A stretch of 64,000 nt of DNA from Gammaproteobacteria bacterium. Its GTDB lineage: Bacteria > Pseudomonadota > Gammaproteobacteria > Pseudomonadales > Cellvibrionaceae. The notes under the pieces are model-generated. The model searched no databases. It worked only from the letters and a program-made list of their open reading frames with translations, and was not told the DNA's origin. The position numbers and the translations under genes were made by a program. This document shows positions 35,906-44,811 of this stretch, piece by piece (the stretch's first letter is position 1; each line of letters begins with the position of its first letter). The stretch lies in contig JAGKWY010000016.1 of NCBI GenBank assembly GCA_021151625.1, positions 1 to 64,000 on the forward strand, written 5' to 3'.

Positions 35906-36997
35906 ATGATGCGACCATCCCGATTATTACGTTATTGTTCCCTAACACTTCCATTTGTCGCACTCAATGCCTTCAGCGCTCCCGCAGAGCCGACCAGTGA
36001 ATATATAAATACCTGCCTGCAATCCTCAGTCACCACTGCCGATGTGAGCATGACAATCGCCGAACTGCGCGAAGCCTGTCATCAACTTTACCTAAACCAA
36101 CATGCGAATAGCGAACCGCAATTGGAAGAGCAGCAAGTAGAAGGTGATCAATCCCCGGAAACCAATCCCGAAGGGCGTTTACTTAAACGGCGCATGACCA
36201 TGGAAGCGCTCAATCGTTCGAACCGTTTTATTTTGACGCCGCACAAGCGCAATTATTTTTCACCAATCAGCTATACCACCCGTCCCAACACCGATCCCTA
36301 CCTTAAGAATGATGACGAGGAAAAGGCCCTTGCCGATCTAAAACACGCCGAAGCGGAATTTCAATTCAGCACCAAAATCCTGATCTACGAAAATATTTTT
36401 GATGATAATGGGCATTTGTACCTTGGCTATACCAACCATTCGTTTTGGCAAATCTATAGCGATGCCGATTCAGCACCATTTCGTGAAATTGATCATCAAC
36501 CCGAACTGTTGCTGAGCTTTACGAATGACTGGGAAATTTTTGGCTTCCGTAATGTACTGAACGAATTTGCATTAACGCACCAATCCAATGGTAAAGGCGG
36601 TATTGAATCACGCAGCTGGAACCGGATTATGGTGAACAGTGTATTTGAGCGCGGGCGTTTTATTTTTGCGCTAAGCCCCTGGTACCGCATTCCCGAGCCG
36701 GACCAAAAATACCCGGGCGACCCCGATGGCGATGACAACCCCGATATCACCCACTACATGGGGCATTTTGAATTTAATGGTGCCTATGAAAAAGGCGATA
36801 ACATTTTCAACCTAATGCTGCGCAATAATTTTGATGCAGATAATAAAGGGGCATTGGAATTAGGCTGGAGCTTTCCTGTTCGCACCAACCTGCGCGGGCA
36901 ATTTAAATATTTTAATGGCTATGGTCATAGCCTGATTGATTACAACGCAGATCAGGAAGTCTTTGCGCTGGGAATTGTATTTACCGATTTGTTCTAA
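35906..36997 (+). CDS. pldA: Outer-membrane phospholipase A (OMPLA)
   Basis: A 363-residue outer-membrane enzyme: signal peptide (cleavage near AFSA-PAEP), a periplasmic-side extension to about residue 130, then the barrel with YLGYTNHSFWQIY and the catalytic segment THQSNGKGGIESRSWNR near 222, which carries the His, Ser and Asn of the family. It hydrolyses phospholipids that appear in the outer leaflet and needs calcium and dimerisation. The C-terminus (FALGIVFTDLF) ends in Phe as outer-membrane proteins do. The N-terminal extension is longer than in E. coli PldA. Confidence 0.93.
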   Translation: MMRPSRLLRYCSLTLPFVALNAFSAPAEPTSEYINTCLQSSVTTADVSMTIAELREACHQLYLNQHANSEPQLEEQQVEGDQSPETNPEGRLLKRRMTMEALNRSNRFILTPHKRNYFSPISYTTRPNTDPYLKNDDEEKALADLKHAEAEFQFSTKILIYENIFDDNGHLYLGYTNHSFWQIYSDADSAPFREIDHQPELLLSFTNDWEIFGFRNVLNEFALTHQSNGKGGIESRSWNRIMVNSVFERGRFIFALSPWYRIPEPDQKYPGDPDGDDNPDITHYMGHFEFNGAYEKGDNIFNLMLRNNFDADNKGALELGWSFPVRTNLRGQFKYFNGYGHSLIDYNADQEVFALGIVFTDLF

Positions 36998-37032
36998 GGC
37001 TAACGAGTAATGGCGAATGCTGTGAGAAATTA

Positions 37033-37395
37033 TTACAGCGATTCGCCAAGCATATCCACCAGAGTTCTGATCGACTCGGATGACTGGGGTGAAACATCAA
37101 TAATAGAAAAACCCGTCCAATGCTTGCCAGACAAATCAGCGTCGCGCGTCCACAAACAATCAACACCCAATTGAATAACCAGTTGCCCATTCACCGGTTC
37201 AGGCACATGCAGGTCCAACGTGTAAATGCGATCTTCTTCCATGGCCACATCGCCCACCACCATCAACCCCTGGGCGTGAATGTTTACCAAACGGCCTACA
37301 TATAAATCGCGCAGGTTATCGTACACATCTACATCGCCATTGATGGTATGACGCTCTAACTCCCGGTCATGTTCACGTGAACAATTATGGGTCAT
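37033..37395 (-). CDS. PilZ-domain protein
   Basis: A 120-residue single-domain protein. ERHTINGDVDVYDNL near 12 and GRLVNIHAQGLMVVGDVAM near 33-50 match the PilZ layout, but the RxxxR box reads DRELERH and the second motif is NIHAQGLMVVG rather than D.S..G, so c-di-GMP binding may be weak or lost. It overlaps the DUF1631 gene by four bases, indicating a functional pair. Confidence 0.75.
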   Translation of the reverse strand: MTHNCSREHDRELERHTINGDVDVYDNLRDLYVGRLVNIHAQGLMVVGDVAMEEDRIYTLDLHVPEPVNGQLVIQLGVDCLWTRDADLSGKHWTGFSIIDVSPQSSESIRTLVDMLGESL

Positions 37396-39818
37396 GATCC
37401 GCTCCCGGTTTTCAGCGCGTCAGCACGCTCATTCAAGGTGTGGTAAATATTTTCCAGCGCGCGTTCGAAGAATGGCTTGGTGCTACCCGCAATAATTTTT
37501 GCGCGGCCGGCGAGCATGTCGCGCGCCAATTGCAGGCCAGCAGCAAGGGAAACCTTGCGCCCCTGCTGATCCACCAACATATAGTGCTGGGTCTTTTTGT
37601 TATACCAGGCCACTTTCAGGCGTTTACCACCATCAAATTCAAACCAGGTACCGAATTCCACCATCTTCAGGCTATCGACAATTTTTGCTTCTTCCGGTGA
37701 TGGCTCTTGTGACTGCTCGGAAATATGTCCGGCTTTCTCCGCGGCCAGGCTTTCAAGCTTGGTACGCATAGGTGCCGGCGCAGGTTCTGCTTTGCGACTA
37801 AGCAACGCCATACGCTGCAAGGAAACTACCGCATCCAGCAGCTTGCGCCCCTTGGCCTGCTCGTAGCCGATAGTTTCAAACCCGCGCTCCAATGCAGAGC
37901 CTAATTCCTCTTGTACTTCCATTTGGCGAACTTTATCGGCCTGCTTGGTTTTGGGTTCCAACGACCAGAGCAAATCATCAATTACTTGTAATGCGCGCTT
38001 CCAACTATCAGATTTGTCACCGTAACGCAGCAATACAAATGACAAGTAATCCGACCAAGGCTGCAACAATAACAACAAAATCGCCGAAGGCATTTCGCGA
38101 TTATCAGTGCGACTGCGCACTTCATTATTCACCTGGATTTTCGCCTCGCGCAGTTTTTCCTCGCCCTGGGCTTTTTCCAAGGCGCGTCGCTCCATCAACT
38201 CCTGGCGACGAGCAACGTTATGCGTATAGGCATTAAATTCAATCAGCAACTCGGCAAAAATACGTACATCATTCTTGAACTCTTGCAGCAGACGGAATAC
38301 GGTGGTTTTGATTTTGGTAAAAATATCGTATTGATCGCTGCCATCATTGCTTACCCAGCGCACGCCAGATTCAGCAAGACTATTCAACAATACACGCGCA
38401 GGATGCTCCGGTTGCTCAAAAAAGTTTTTGTCGATAAATGCAATTTTCAGGAAAGGTGTGTGCAAATAGCTGAGCAGCGCTTTCACCGAATCGGGTAAAT
38501 GATCGTCGGATAGCATGTACTCAAACAACATACCAACCAAATCAATGGTCTGCATATCTCCCGCTTCCACCGCGCCGTTTTCATTTTCGCTGGCGATTTT
38601 TTCCATCATAGTGCGGCCAACATCAGCCACACTTTGCATTTGAATCGCCACCGGGCCAGCTTCATGGTTGGCGAGCGCCTGCTGGGTATAATTTAATGCC
38701 TGGGTTTGCATGTGCTCCAGCACACCCACCAATTGCGGCTGGGAATAAACCTGCAGGCTCGCAGGCATAACTGGCGCACCGGTAGCAGCTTGCACCCCGG
38801 CAGCTGGCGCAGGTTGCGAATGCAATGCCTGGGTTGCCTGAACCGCCGGCAACTGCTGGGTCACATGGGCCTGTAGCAAGCGAATTGCGTTGAGCAAACT
38901 GTTTTGGTATTGAATATCGTTGGGGTTAAGTGAACCACTCAATAATTTATCGCTGGCGCGGCGATGGTGCTGCTGAGCCTCTTCCTCGTTTTGTTGCTCG
39001 GTCGGCTCTGCAATCGTGTCCAGAGGATCATCCGCCACCACCTCTTCACGCTTGGCTGCGCCCGTTACCTTTTCCTGATTGTTTTGCACAAAACGCAAAT
39101 TCGGCAACAGGTTTTGGCGAACCAGATAATCATTTAATTCCAGATAGAGCTCATCCAGCAGACCGACCACGTCTTGATCAAAAAGTTTGTAGCCGATGAT
39201 TTTGGTTTTTACATCCACTTCCAGATTGGCGAGCAACTTGCGCAACGCCTCGCAAAATTGCACCGGGCTAACCGGGTTGCTGCGCTCGTCAATTTTTTCA
39301 CCATCATTTAATAACGCAAGACGCTGCTGGAATGCCCATAAATGGTCGGCAAAGAAATTATCCGCGCGGTGAGTAATAGAAGTAATTGCGATGGTTTCTT
39401 CCAAATCAGAATGCTCTACCAGCGAAAGAATATCGCCACTAAAACGCTCTTCACCGGTCAGTGTATTCAGGGATTTATTTTTGAATTTTACAAAGCCATT
39501 GGCCAAGTGCTGGCAAAACTCCTGCTCTGCCGCTTGCTGAACGGCAGAAAGCAGGTTTTGAGTTTCGTAGAGGGCAATTTGTTCTTTGTTGGATTTGGCT
39601 TGCTCAGCAATTTCCAAAACCTGTTTGCACCACTGCCGCCAAAAATTGGGAAAAACCCGATAAGCAAAGCCGCGCGTAAGATCGCGACAATGTTTTAAAT
39701 GTTGGATAACCAATTGCTCTGACATAGCGACCGACGAGTAGGTCGACGTTTTTTGGGAATCAGAGCCTGGTAAGCCTGAATTGCGCATAGTTATTCCGTG
39801 TTTGTCCATGATGGTCAT
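37392..39818 (-). CDS. DUF1631 family protein, paralogue 1
   Basis: An 808-residue helical cytoplasmic protein of the DUF1631 (thymidine-phosphorylase-mislabelled) family. Family blocks include LKHCRDLTRGFAYRVFPNFW, NPVSPVQFCEALRKLL, MPASLQVYSQ, VGMLFEYMLSDDHLPDSVKALL, HPARVLLNSLAESGVRW and, near the C-terminus, GTWFEFDGGKRLKVAWYNKKT and VDQQGRKV, which reads like a PilZ-type beta-barrel. It is coupled by a four-base overlap to the PilZ gene downstream. Function unknown; a c-di-GMP-linked role is inferred. A paralogue lies at 53653-56238. Proteins with ATG at 39809 or 39818 are both possible. Confidence 0.85.
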   Translation of the reverse strand: MTIMDKHGITMRNSGLPGSDSQKTSTYSSVAMSEQLVIQHLKHCRDLTRGFAYRVFPNFWRQWCKQVLEIAEQAKSNKEQIALYETQNLLSAVQQAAEQEFCQHLANGFVKFKNKSLNTLTGEERFSGDILSLVEHSDLEETIAITSITHRADNFFADHLWAFQQRLALLNDGEKIDERSNPVSPVQFCEALRKLLANLEVDVKTKIIGYKLFDQDVVGLLDELYLELNDYLVRQNLLPNLRFVQNNQEKVTGAAKREEVVADDPLDTIAEPTEQQNEEEAQQHHRRASDKLLSGSLNPNDIQYQNSLLNAIRLLQAHVTQQLPAVQATQALHSQPAPAAGVQAATGAPVMPASLQVYSQPQLVGVLEHMQTQALNYTQQALANHEAGPVAIQMQSVADVGRTMMEKIASENENGAVEAGDMQTIDLVGMLFEYMLSDDHLPDSVKALLSYLHTPFLKIAFIDKNFFEQPEHPARVLLNSLAESGVRWVSNDGSDQYDIFTKIKTTVFRLLQEFKNDVRIFAELLIEFNAYTHNVARRQELMERRALEKAQGEEKLREAKIQVNNEVRSRTDNREMPSAILLLLLQPWSDYLSFVLLRYGDKSDSWKRALQVIDDLLWSLEPKTKQADKVRQMEVQEELGSALERGFETIGYEQAKGRKLLDAVVSLQRMALLSRKAEPAPAPMRTKLESLAAEKAGHISEQSQEPSPEEAKIVDSLKMVEFGTWFEFDGGKRLKVAWYNKKTQHYMLVDQQGRKVSLAAGLQLARDMLAGRAKIIAGSTKPFFERALENIYHTLNERADALKTGSGS

Positions 39819-40190
39819 GTTTCCCTAGCCCGGATGCTCCCAACTTTTATCATTTGTTGCCTGGGAGAGCTGAGCCTGCAAAACCTGGAGACGCGTGAGT
39901 AAGTCTGAAGTAGGTTGTCCTGTGCGCCAATCTTATCAGCTTGTAAAAATAGTTCCACACACAAACGCAATAAGTGCACTTGATTAAAAATAGCACGATA
40001 TTTTTGTAACTGCCTGATGTGTCGATAAAAATTACATTTTAAAAAAACCTAAGCGACATAATTGCTCGCAACAGTGGCGCACCAAAACAAAACACAATGC
40101 ACCACTACCGTGACACCTATTGGTGCAATAAAAATAATCTGACATATCAGCCAGGATATAAATCCCTTTAAAAATCAGTCGATTAGCGAA
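39819..40190. other. Intergenic region upstream of the guanidine operon
   Basis: No gene is supported. The right half carries NtrC-like half-sites (40079-40127) and leads to a sigma-54 promoter at 40191. The left part presumably holds the promoter of the divergent DUF1631 gene. Confidence 0.6.
40079..40127 (+). promoter_or_regulatory. Candidate NtrC-type enhancer sites
   Basis: Half-sites GCGCACCA (from 40079), TGCACCA (from 40098) and TTGGTGCA (to 40127) match the halves of the NtrC site TGCACC-N5-GGTGCA; TGCACC and GGTGCA are both perfect but spaced more widely than one site. They lie about 90-140 bases before the predicted sigma-54 start point, the usual enhancer distance. Confidence 0.5.
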
Positions 40191-40207
40191 TTGGCACCCA
40201 TATTGCG
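40191..40207 (+). promoter_or_regulatory. Sigma-54 promoter for the guanidine operon
   Basis: TTGGCAC, five bases, then TTGC gives the -24 GG (40193-40194) and -12 GC (40205-40206) exactly 12 apart, the RpoN consensus. The start point would be near 40218, about 85 bases before the riboswitch. This implies nitrogen control through an activator such as NtrC. Confidence 0.7.
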
Positions 40208-40302
40208 ATAGCATCCACGTAATAACTGATCCGCACTCTGGGTGGTTTTAGCTATTCGACAAACTGTTCCACACATTTTGTTAACCACAATTTGTTAATA
40301 GA

Positions 40303-40416
40303 GAGCTAGGGTTCCGGTCGCAGAATTTTACCCACTGCGATGCCTGGTCCGAGAGCTTTCGACCTCCGGCTGAAATCAGCCACAGGGGTTACACGGCGGG
40401 ATAAAAGCCCGGGAGA
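40303..40416 (+). ncRNA. Guanidine-I (ykkC) riboswitch
   Basis: All conserved ykkC blocks are present in order: CTAGGGTTCCG (40306-40316), CTGGTCCGAGAG (40344-40355) and ACACGG..GGGATAAAAGCCCGGGAGA (40391-40416). This class binds guanidinium and switches on export or degradation genes. Downstream genes for an ABC importer, DUF1989 proteins and a biotin carboxylase fit guanidine breakdown. The sequence between the aptamer and the first intact coding part is shortened by the lesion in the binding-protein gene, so the expression platform may be altered. Confidence 0.93.
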
Positions 40417-41369
40417 TGATTGGCCTAACCGCCAGAGTGCTCCCTATTAAAAAACGCCGCTGTCACCATACCCTTGGAGGTTGCATCGAGATTGAAATCG
40501 TGCAGATCAACGATTACATCGAATCCATTAACCAATACACCGCCGGTCAATTTGCTGGCTGCGTGATGACCAATATGGATGCACTCACTATTCCCGCTGC
40601 GGGCGGCGTTGATTCAACAGCACTGATTGTGGGTGACTTCTCCAACGGCAACGACGGTATTGTGCTTAAAGGGGCCAACAAATCCCTGAAAGATATCAAA
40701 GGCCAGAACGTCAATCTGGTTGAACTCAGTGTGTCTCACTACCTACTCGCCCGCGGGCTGGAGACTGTTGGACTGAAAGAAGCGGATGTTAAAGTGGTTA
40801 ACACCTCAGACGCCGATATGGTTGCGGTCTACGGCACTAAAGACGTAACCGCCGTCACCACCTGGAACCCACTACTGAGCGAAATTCTCACCCAACCCAA
40901 CAGCACCAAAGTGTTCGACTCATCCAAAATCCCCGGCGAGATTATGGATTTGATGGTGGTGAATACCGAAACCCTGAAAAAAAATCCTGCGCTGGGTAAA
41001 GCCCTTGTCGGCGCCTGGTATGAAATTATGGGCGTAATGAGCGCGGGCGATAAAGCTGCGACCGCCGCCAAGACCGCAATGGCAACTGCATCAGGTACTG
41101 ACCTCGCCGGTTTTGAATCACAACTCGCCAGCACCAAAATGTTTTACACCCCCGCCTCGGCACTTGATCTGGTTAACAGCGATGAACTGTTAAAAACCAT
41201 GCAGAAAGTGGCCGAATTTTCCTTTGACCACGGCTTGCTGGGCGAAGGCGCACCCGACGCTAAATTTATCGGTGTAGAAGGCCCTAAAGGCGTCTATGGT
41301 GATAAGAAGAATGTGAAATTGCGTTTCGATACCACTTACATGCAATTAGCGGCCGATAAAAAACTCTAG
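40416..41369 (+). CDS. Guanidine/urea ABC transporter substrate-binding protein, N-terminally truncated
   Basis: The frame encodes 317 residues, but binding-protein similarity starts only at IEIEIVQINDYIESINQY near residue 24, followed by TNMDALTIPAAGGVDSTALI and DMVAVYGTKDVTAVTTWNP. Family members have a signal peptide plus about 35 mature residues before this point; here only 75 bases separate it from the riboswitch end, and they encode a basic non-hydrophobic stretch. The first ATG lies on the last base of the riboswitch. The gene therefore seems to have lost its start, signal peptide and first strand by deletion, and its product could not be exported. It belongs to the NitT/TauT type. Confidence 0.75.
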   Translation: MIGLTARVLPIKKRRCHHTLGGCIEIEIVQINDYIESINQYTAGQFAGCVMTNMDALTIPAAGGVDSTALIVGDFSNGNDGIVLKGANKSLKDIKGQNVNLVELSVSHYLLARGLETVGLKEADVKVVNTSDADMVAVYGTKDVTAVTTWNPLLSEILTQPNSTKVFDSSKIPGEIMDLMVVNTETLKKNPALGKALVGAWYEIMGVMSAGDKAATAAKTAMATASGTDLAGFESQLASTKMFYTPASALDLVNSDELLKTMQKVAEFSFDHGLLGEGAPDAKFIGVEGPKGVYGDKKNVKLRFDTTYMQLAADKKL

Positions 41370-41461
41370 CGCTCGCTCTCGGAAATAGTCACGCCCATAT
41401 ACAAAGGCGCGGCTATTTCCAAATCACCGTAGCGATCCCCAAAAAAGAAAGAAGATGCGTT

Positions 41462-42280
41462 ATGAAAAGATTAATAAATCTCACACCATCAAAACCGACC
41501 AAACTACTACTTGGGTTAATTCCGTTTATTGCACTTATATTTATTTATCTCATTGCTTCCGATGCGCGTCTCGCGGAAAACGCGACCGATAAACTATTAC
41601 CCAGCTTTGCGCAAATGGGCGATGCTATACATACACTCGCCTTTGAACCCAGCAAGCGCAGTGGTGAATATTTATTTTGGCAAGATACCTTCAGCAGTCT
41701 GTATCGTTTAGCACTGGGGATTTTTATTGCGGCGATTTTAGGTTTTACCATTGGTTTGCTTACCGGTGCGATTCCATCCATCCATTCGCCAGTTGCACCG
41801 CTACTCACGATTATCTCGCTAGTGCCGCCTATGGCCCTATTGCCGATTTTATTTATTGTGTTCGGCTTGGGTGAGCTGTCCAAGGTTGCCTTGATTGTGA
41901 TTGGTGTTGCGCCCTTTATTGCACGCGACATTCAGCGCTGCGCGCAGGAAATCCCACAAGAGCAATTAGTAAAAGCACAAACCCTCGGTGCATCCACCTG
42001 GCAAATCCTGGTGCGCGTATTAATTCCCCAATTGTTGCCGCGCCTTATTAATGCCGTGCGTTTGTCGCTCGGTGCAGGCTGGTTATTTTTAATCGCTGCC
42101 GAAGCCATCGCCTCTACCGACGGGCTTGGCTACCGCATATTTTTAGTGCGCCGTTATATGTCTATGGATGTGATATTGCCCTATGTAGCCTGGATTACCC
42201 TGCTGGCATTTTTAGTGGACTGGTTGCTGGCCAAAACCAGCCGCTGGTGTTTCCCCTGGCACTATCCAAACGCAAAATAG
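41462..42280 (+). CDS. ABC transporter permease (NitT/TauT type), guanidine operon
   Basis: A 272-residue inner-membrane permease with about six helices and the EAA-type loop near 185-205 (AQTLGASTWQILVRVLIPQLLPRLI) that contacts the ATPase. LPSFAQMGDAIHTLAF and LTIISLVPPMALLPILFIVFGLGELSKV are typical of urea/taurine/nitrate permeases. It starts 92 bases after the truncated binding-protein gene. It probably imports guanidine or urea with the following ATPase. Confidence 0.87.
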   Translation: MKRLINLTPSKPTKLLLGLIPFIALIFIYLIASDARLAENATDKLLPSFAQMGDAIHTLAFEPSKRSGEYLFWQDTFSSLYRLALGIFIAAILGFTIGLLTGAIPSIHSPVAPLLTIISLVPPMALLPILFIVFGLGELSKVALIVIGVAPFIARDIQRCAQEIPQEQLVKAQTLGASTWQILVRVLIPQLLPRLINAVRLSLGAGWLFLIAAEAIASTDGLGYRIFLVRRYMSMDVILPYVAWITLLAFLVDWLLAKTSRWCFPWHYPNAK

Positions 42281-42323
42281 TTGGCCCAATGCAAAACAAG
42301 CCGGGACAACTTATTAAAAACTA

Positions 42324-43166
42324 ATGGCAGAACCTATGACAATTCTTCCGTTCGATAAAAAAATTCTTGAAGAAAAAAGAGCCAAAGCCATGCCCTTGAT
42401 CAAGGCCAAAAACCTGTGGAAAAAATACGGCGACAACGTCGTGTTGGAACGTATGAACATCAGCGTTAACGCCGGAGAATTTATTACCATGGTCGGTACA
42501 TCCGGCTGTGGCAAAAGTACATTCCTGAAAATGTTGCTTGGCATGGAATCACCCAGCTCCGGTGAATTATTGTTGGAGGGAAAGCCCATTCCTGATGAGC
42601 CGGATCAATCACGCGGCATAGTCTTCCAGCAGTACTCAGTATTTCCGCACCTCACCGTATTGCAGAACGTCATTATCGCGCGCGAATTTGAAAACTCTCC
42701 TCTACTGGGAAAATTATTCGGCAGCGCCAAACGCAAAGTGGTCGACGAGGCAAAAACACTGCTGGAATCCGTTGGTTTAACTCACGCCTTAAATCGCTAC
42801 CCGCATGAATTGTCCGGCGGCATGAAGCAGCGCCTGGCGATTGCGCAGGCATTAATTCGCCAACCGCGCATTTTATTATTGGATGAACCCTTCGGTGCAC
42901 TGGACCCTGGTATCCGCGCGGATATGCATCAATTAATTTTGCAGTTATGGCGTGAACACCAACTCACAGTATTTATGGTGACGCATGATTTAAGCGAAGG
43001 TTTTTATTTGGGTACGCGCTTATGGGTGTTCGACAAATTGCGCCGCGACAATCAAGCGCCCAATGCCTACGGCGCCAGCATCACCTATGACTTACCGGTC
43101 ACGCGACGCAAAAGTGAACTTCCCAGCGAATTGCAAACATTGACCAAAGAGCCCCAGGACCTTTAA
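42324..43166 (+). CDS. ABC transporter ATP-binding protein, guanidine operon
   Basis: A 280-residue ATPase: Walker A GTSGCGKST near 59, Q-loop VFQQYSVFPHLTV near 95, signature LSGGMKQR near 157, Walker B ILLLDEPFGALD near 180 and the switch His in VMVTHDLSEG near 215. It belongs with the preceding permease (43-base gap). The product shows an N-terminal extension of about 20 residues; an ATG at 42336 is a possible alternative start. Confidence 0.9.
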   Translation: MAEPMTILPFDKKILEEKRAKAMPLIKAKNLWKKYGDNVVLERMNISVNAGEFITMVGTSGCGKSTFLKMLLGMESPSSGELLLEGKPIPDEPDQSRGIVFQQYSVFPHLTVLQNVIIAREFENSPLLGKLFGSAKRKVVDEAKTLLESVGLTHALNRYPHELSGGMKQRLAIAQALIRQPRILLLDEPFGALDPGIRADMHQLILQLWREHQLTVFMVTHDLSEGFYLGTRLWVFDKLRRDNQAPNAYGASITYDLPVTRRKSELPSELQTLTKEPQDL

Positions 43167-43186
43167 TTTTTTTGGATAGACATACA

Positions 43187-43924
43187 ATGAGCAAAATGAC
43201 TTATAGCACCAGCCTGCCCGGCAACGGCCACTGGTCACTGGAATTACGCCGTGGCAGTTTATTAAAAATCACCGACCTTGAAGGCGGCGCCAATGTCGGC
43301 ATGTTGTTTTACAACCCGCGCAATTTACTGGAGCGCTATAACGCACCTGACACACTCAAATGCCAGCACACCTTTAAATTGCAACGCGGTAACTGTTTGT
43401 ACTCGGACATGGGACGAATTTTCGCCTCCATAGTTGAAGACTATTCCGTTAATGATGAAGGCAACTGGCACGATACAGTCTGTGGCAATAGTACCGCACA
43501 AATTATTGCTGCACGCTGGGGCCAACGCGACTACCAAGCTGATCGCAATCAGTGGTTGCAAAATGGTTACGACGCATTTTTGGTAGAGCTTGCCAAATAC
43601 GGTTTAGGTCGTGCCGATATGGCATCCAACATTAACTGGTTCAGCAAAGTTATCGCCGATGATAATGGCAACATTTCACTCGCTACTAAAAATCAGGCCG
43701 CAGGAAACAGCGTTACCTTGCGTTTTGAAATGGATACATTAGTAGTCATGCACGCCTGCCCACACCCATTAAATACTGCGGAAAAATATCCGTTTAAATC
43801 AGTGCAGATTGAATTGGGCGAAGCAGACCCGGTCAGCGATGACGACTACTGCAAAAATTTCCGCCCGGAAAATCAGCGTGGATTTCAAAACAATGAACTT
43901 TATTATCTGGCAGCAAAAGTATAA
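43187..43924 (+). CDS. DUF1989 protein (urea-carboxylase-associated protein type), carboxyguanidine deiminase subunit
   Basis: A 245-residue DUF1989 protein: WSLELRRGSLLKITDLEGGANVGMLFYNP at the N-terminus, Cys-containing blocks near KCQHTF and VVMHACPHPLN, which form the zinc-ligand pattern of the family. Proteins of this pair (CgdA/CgdB) were shown to form the carboxyguanidine deiminase that acts after guanidine carboxylase. The ATG at 43187 is preferred over a TTG five codons upstream. It follows the ATPase by 20 bases. Confidence 0.85.
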   Translation: MSKMTYSTSLPGNGHWSLELRRGSLLKITDLEGGANVGMLFYNPRNLLERYNAPDTLKCQHTFKLQRGNCLYSDMGRIFASIVEDYSVNDEGNWHDTVCGNSTAQIIAARWGQRDYQADRNQWLQNGYDAFLVELAKYGLGRADMASNINWFSKVIADDNGNISLATKNQAAGNSVTLRFEMDTLVVMHACPHPLNTAEKYPFKSVQIELGEADPVSDDDYCKNFRPENQRGFQNNELYYLAAKV

Positions 43925-43963
43925 CCAACAATTTTCATTATGAACCACGGTTGTGATGTGGGA

Positions 43964-44053
43964 GGGATTTATGGTTCGCGACTGTCGGAGACAGGGACGT
44001 CGACGACAAGCCCCCATGGATGGGTTTACGGCGTGTCGCGAACCATAAACCCC
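43964..44053. repeat. Long palindromic REP-like element, second copy type
   Basis: TTTATGGTTCGCGAC (43968-43982) is perfectly inverted at 44035-44049, and the arms extend further with one mismatch. The interior contains CCCATGGATGGG (about 44014-44025), the same CATGGATG core as the element at 1277-1376, although the outer arms differ. It lies between the two DUF1989 genes of one operon. Confidence 0.8.
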
Positions 44054-44097
44054 TTCAACAACACAACAAATGGAAAACTGAGTTGAGGCAGAGAAAA

Positions 44098-44739
44098 ATG
44101 TCCCTTTTACCAAGCAATCTCCATCCAGAAACATCTGTAGCCCGCCATCACGTAAAAGCTGGCGATTATTTCCTCGGTGAAATAAAACAAGGCCAAACTT
44201 TTCGCATTGTTGACCTGGAAGGTAATCAAGCGGCCGATGTTTTATTTTATAACGCCAAAGATCCCAGCGAACGCTACAGCGCCATGGACACCATTCGCAC
44301 CCAGGGCAATTTATATTTAAGTGCGGGCACCAAATTAATATCCAACGCCAATAACGAACTATTGGAAATTGTTGCCGACACCTGCGGTCGCCATGACACC
44401 CTCGGCGGCGCCTGTGCCACCGAAAGTAATACTGTGCGTTACAGTTTGGAAAAACGCTGCATGCACGCCTGCCGCGACAGCTGGATGCTCGCCATAGCTG
44501 AACATCCGGAATTCCATATCAGCAAACGCGATATCACGCACAACATCAATTTCTTTATGAATGTGCCAGTGACTGCACAAGGCGGATTAACCTTTGAAGA
44601 CGGCATTTCTGCACCGGGAAAATATGTAGAGCTCAAAGCCAAAATGGATATTGTTATGCTGATTTCCAATTGCCCACAATTAAACAATCCGTGCAATGGT
44701 TACAACCCGACACCGATTGAAGTGATTGTTTGGAATTAA
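44098..44739 (+). CDS. DUF1989 protein (urea-carboxylase-associated protein type), second carboxyguanidine deiminase subunit
   Basis: A 213-residue DUF1989 protein: GQTFRIVDLEGNQAADVLFYNAKDPSERYSAMDT, IVADTCGRHDTLGGAC and LISNCPQLNNPCNGYNP, with the conserved Cys/His ligands. It is a paralogue of the preceding gene; the two presumably form a heteromeric deiminase. The ATG at 44098 follows a GAGGCAGAG site; a longer frame from 44020 would start inside the palindromic repeat and is rejected. Confidence 0.87.
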   Translation: MSLLPSNLHPETSVARHHVKAGDYFLGEIKQGQTFRIVDLEGNQAADVLFYNAKDPSERYSAMDTIRTQGNLYLSAGTKLISNANNELLEIVADTCGRHDTLGGACATESNTVRYSLEKRCMHACRDSWMLAIAEHPEFHISKRDITHNINFFMNVPVTAQGGLTFEDGISAPGKYVELKAKMDIVMLISNCPQLNNPCNGYNPTPIEVIVWN

Positions 44740-44811
44740 TTACATTAAATATCTTCAATGGACGACCATTGTCGTAATTAAAACCAGCGGGACGACCCGT
44801 CGGAGCCGGAA

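Noticed and set aside
40032..40214. 60-codon frame on the minus strand upstream of the guanidine operon
   Set aside because: It covers the NtrC-like and sigma-54 sites, has no ribosome site and a composition unlike a protein; it is better read as regulatory DNA.
44020..44097. Longer start for the second DUF1989 gene
   Set aside because: The extension begins inside the palindromic repeat and lacks a ribosome site, while ATG 44098 has one and starts the family similarity.
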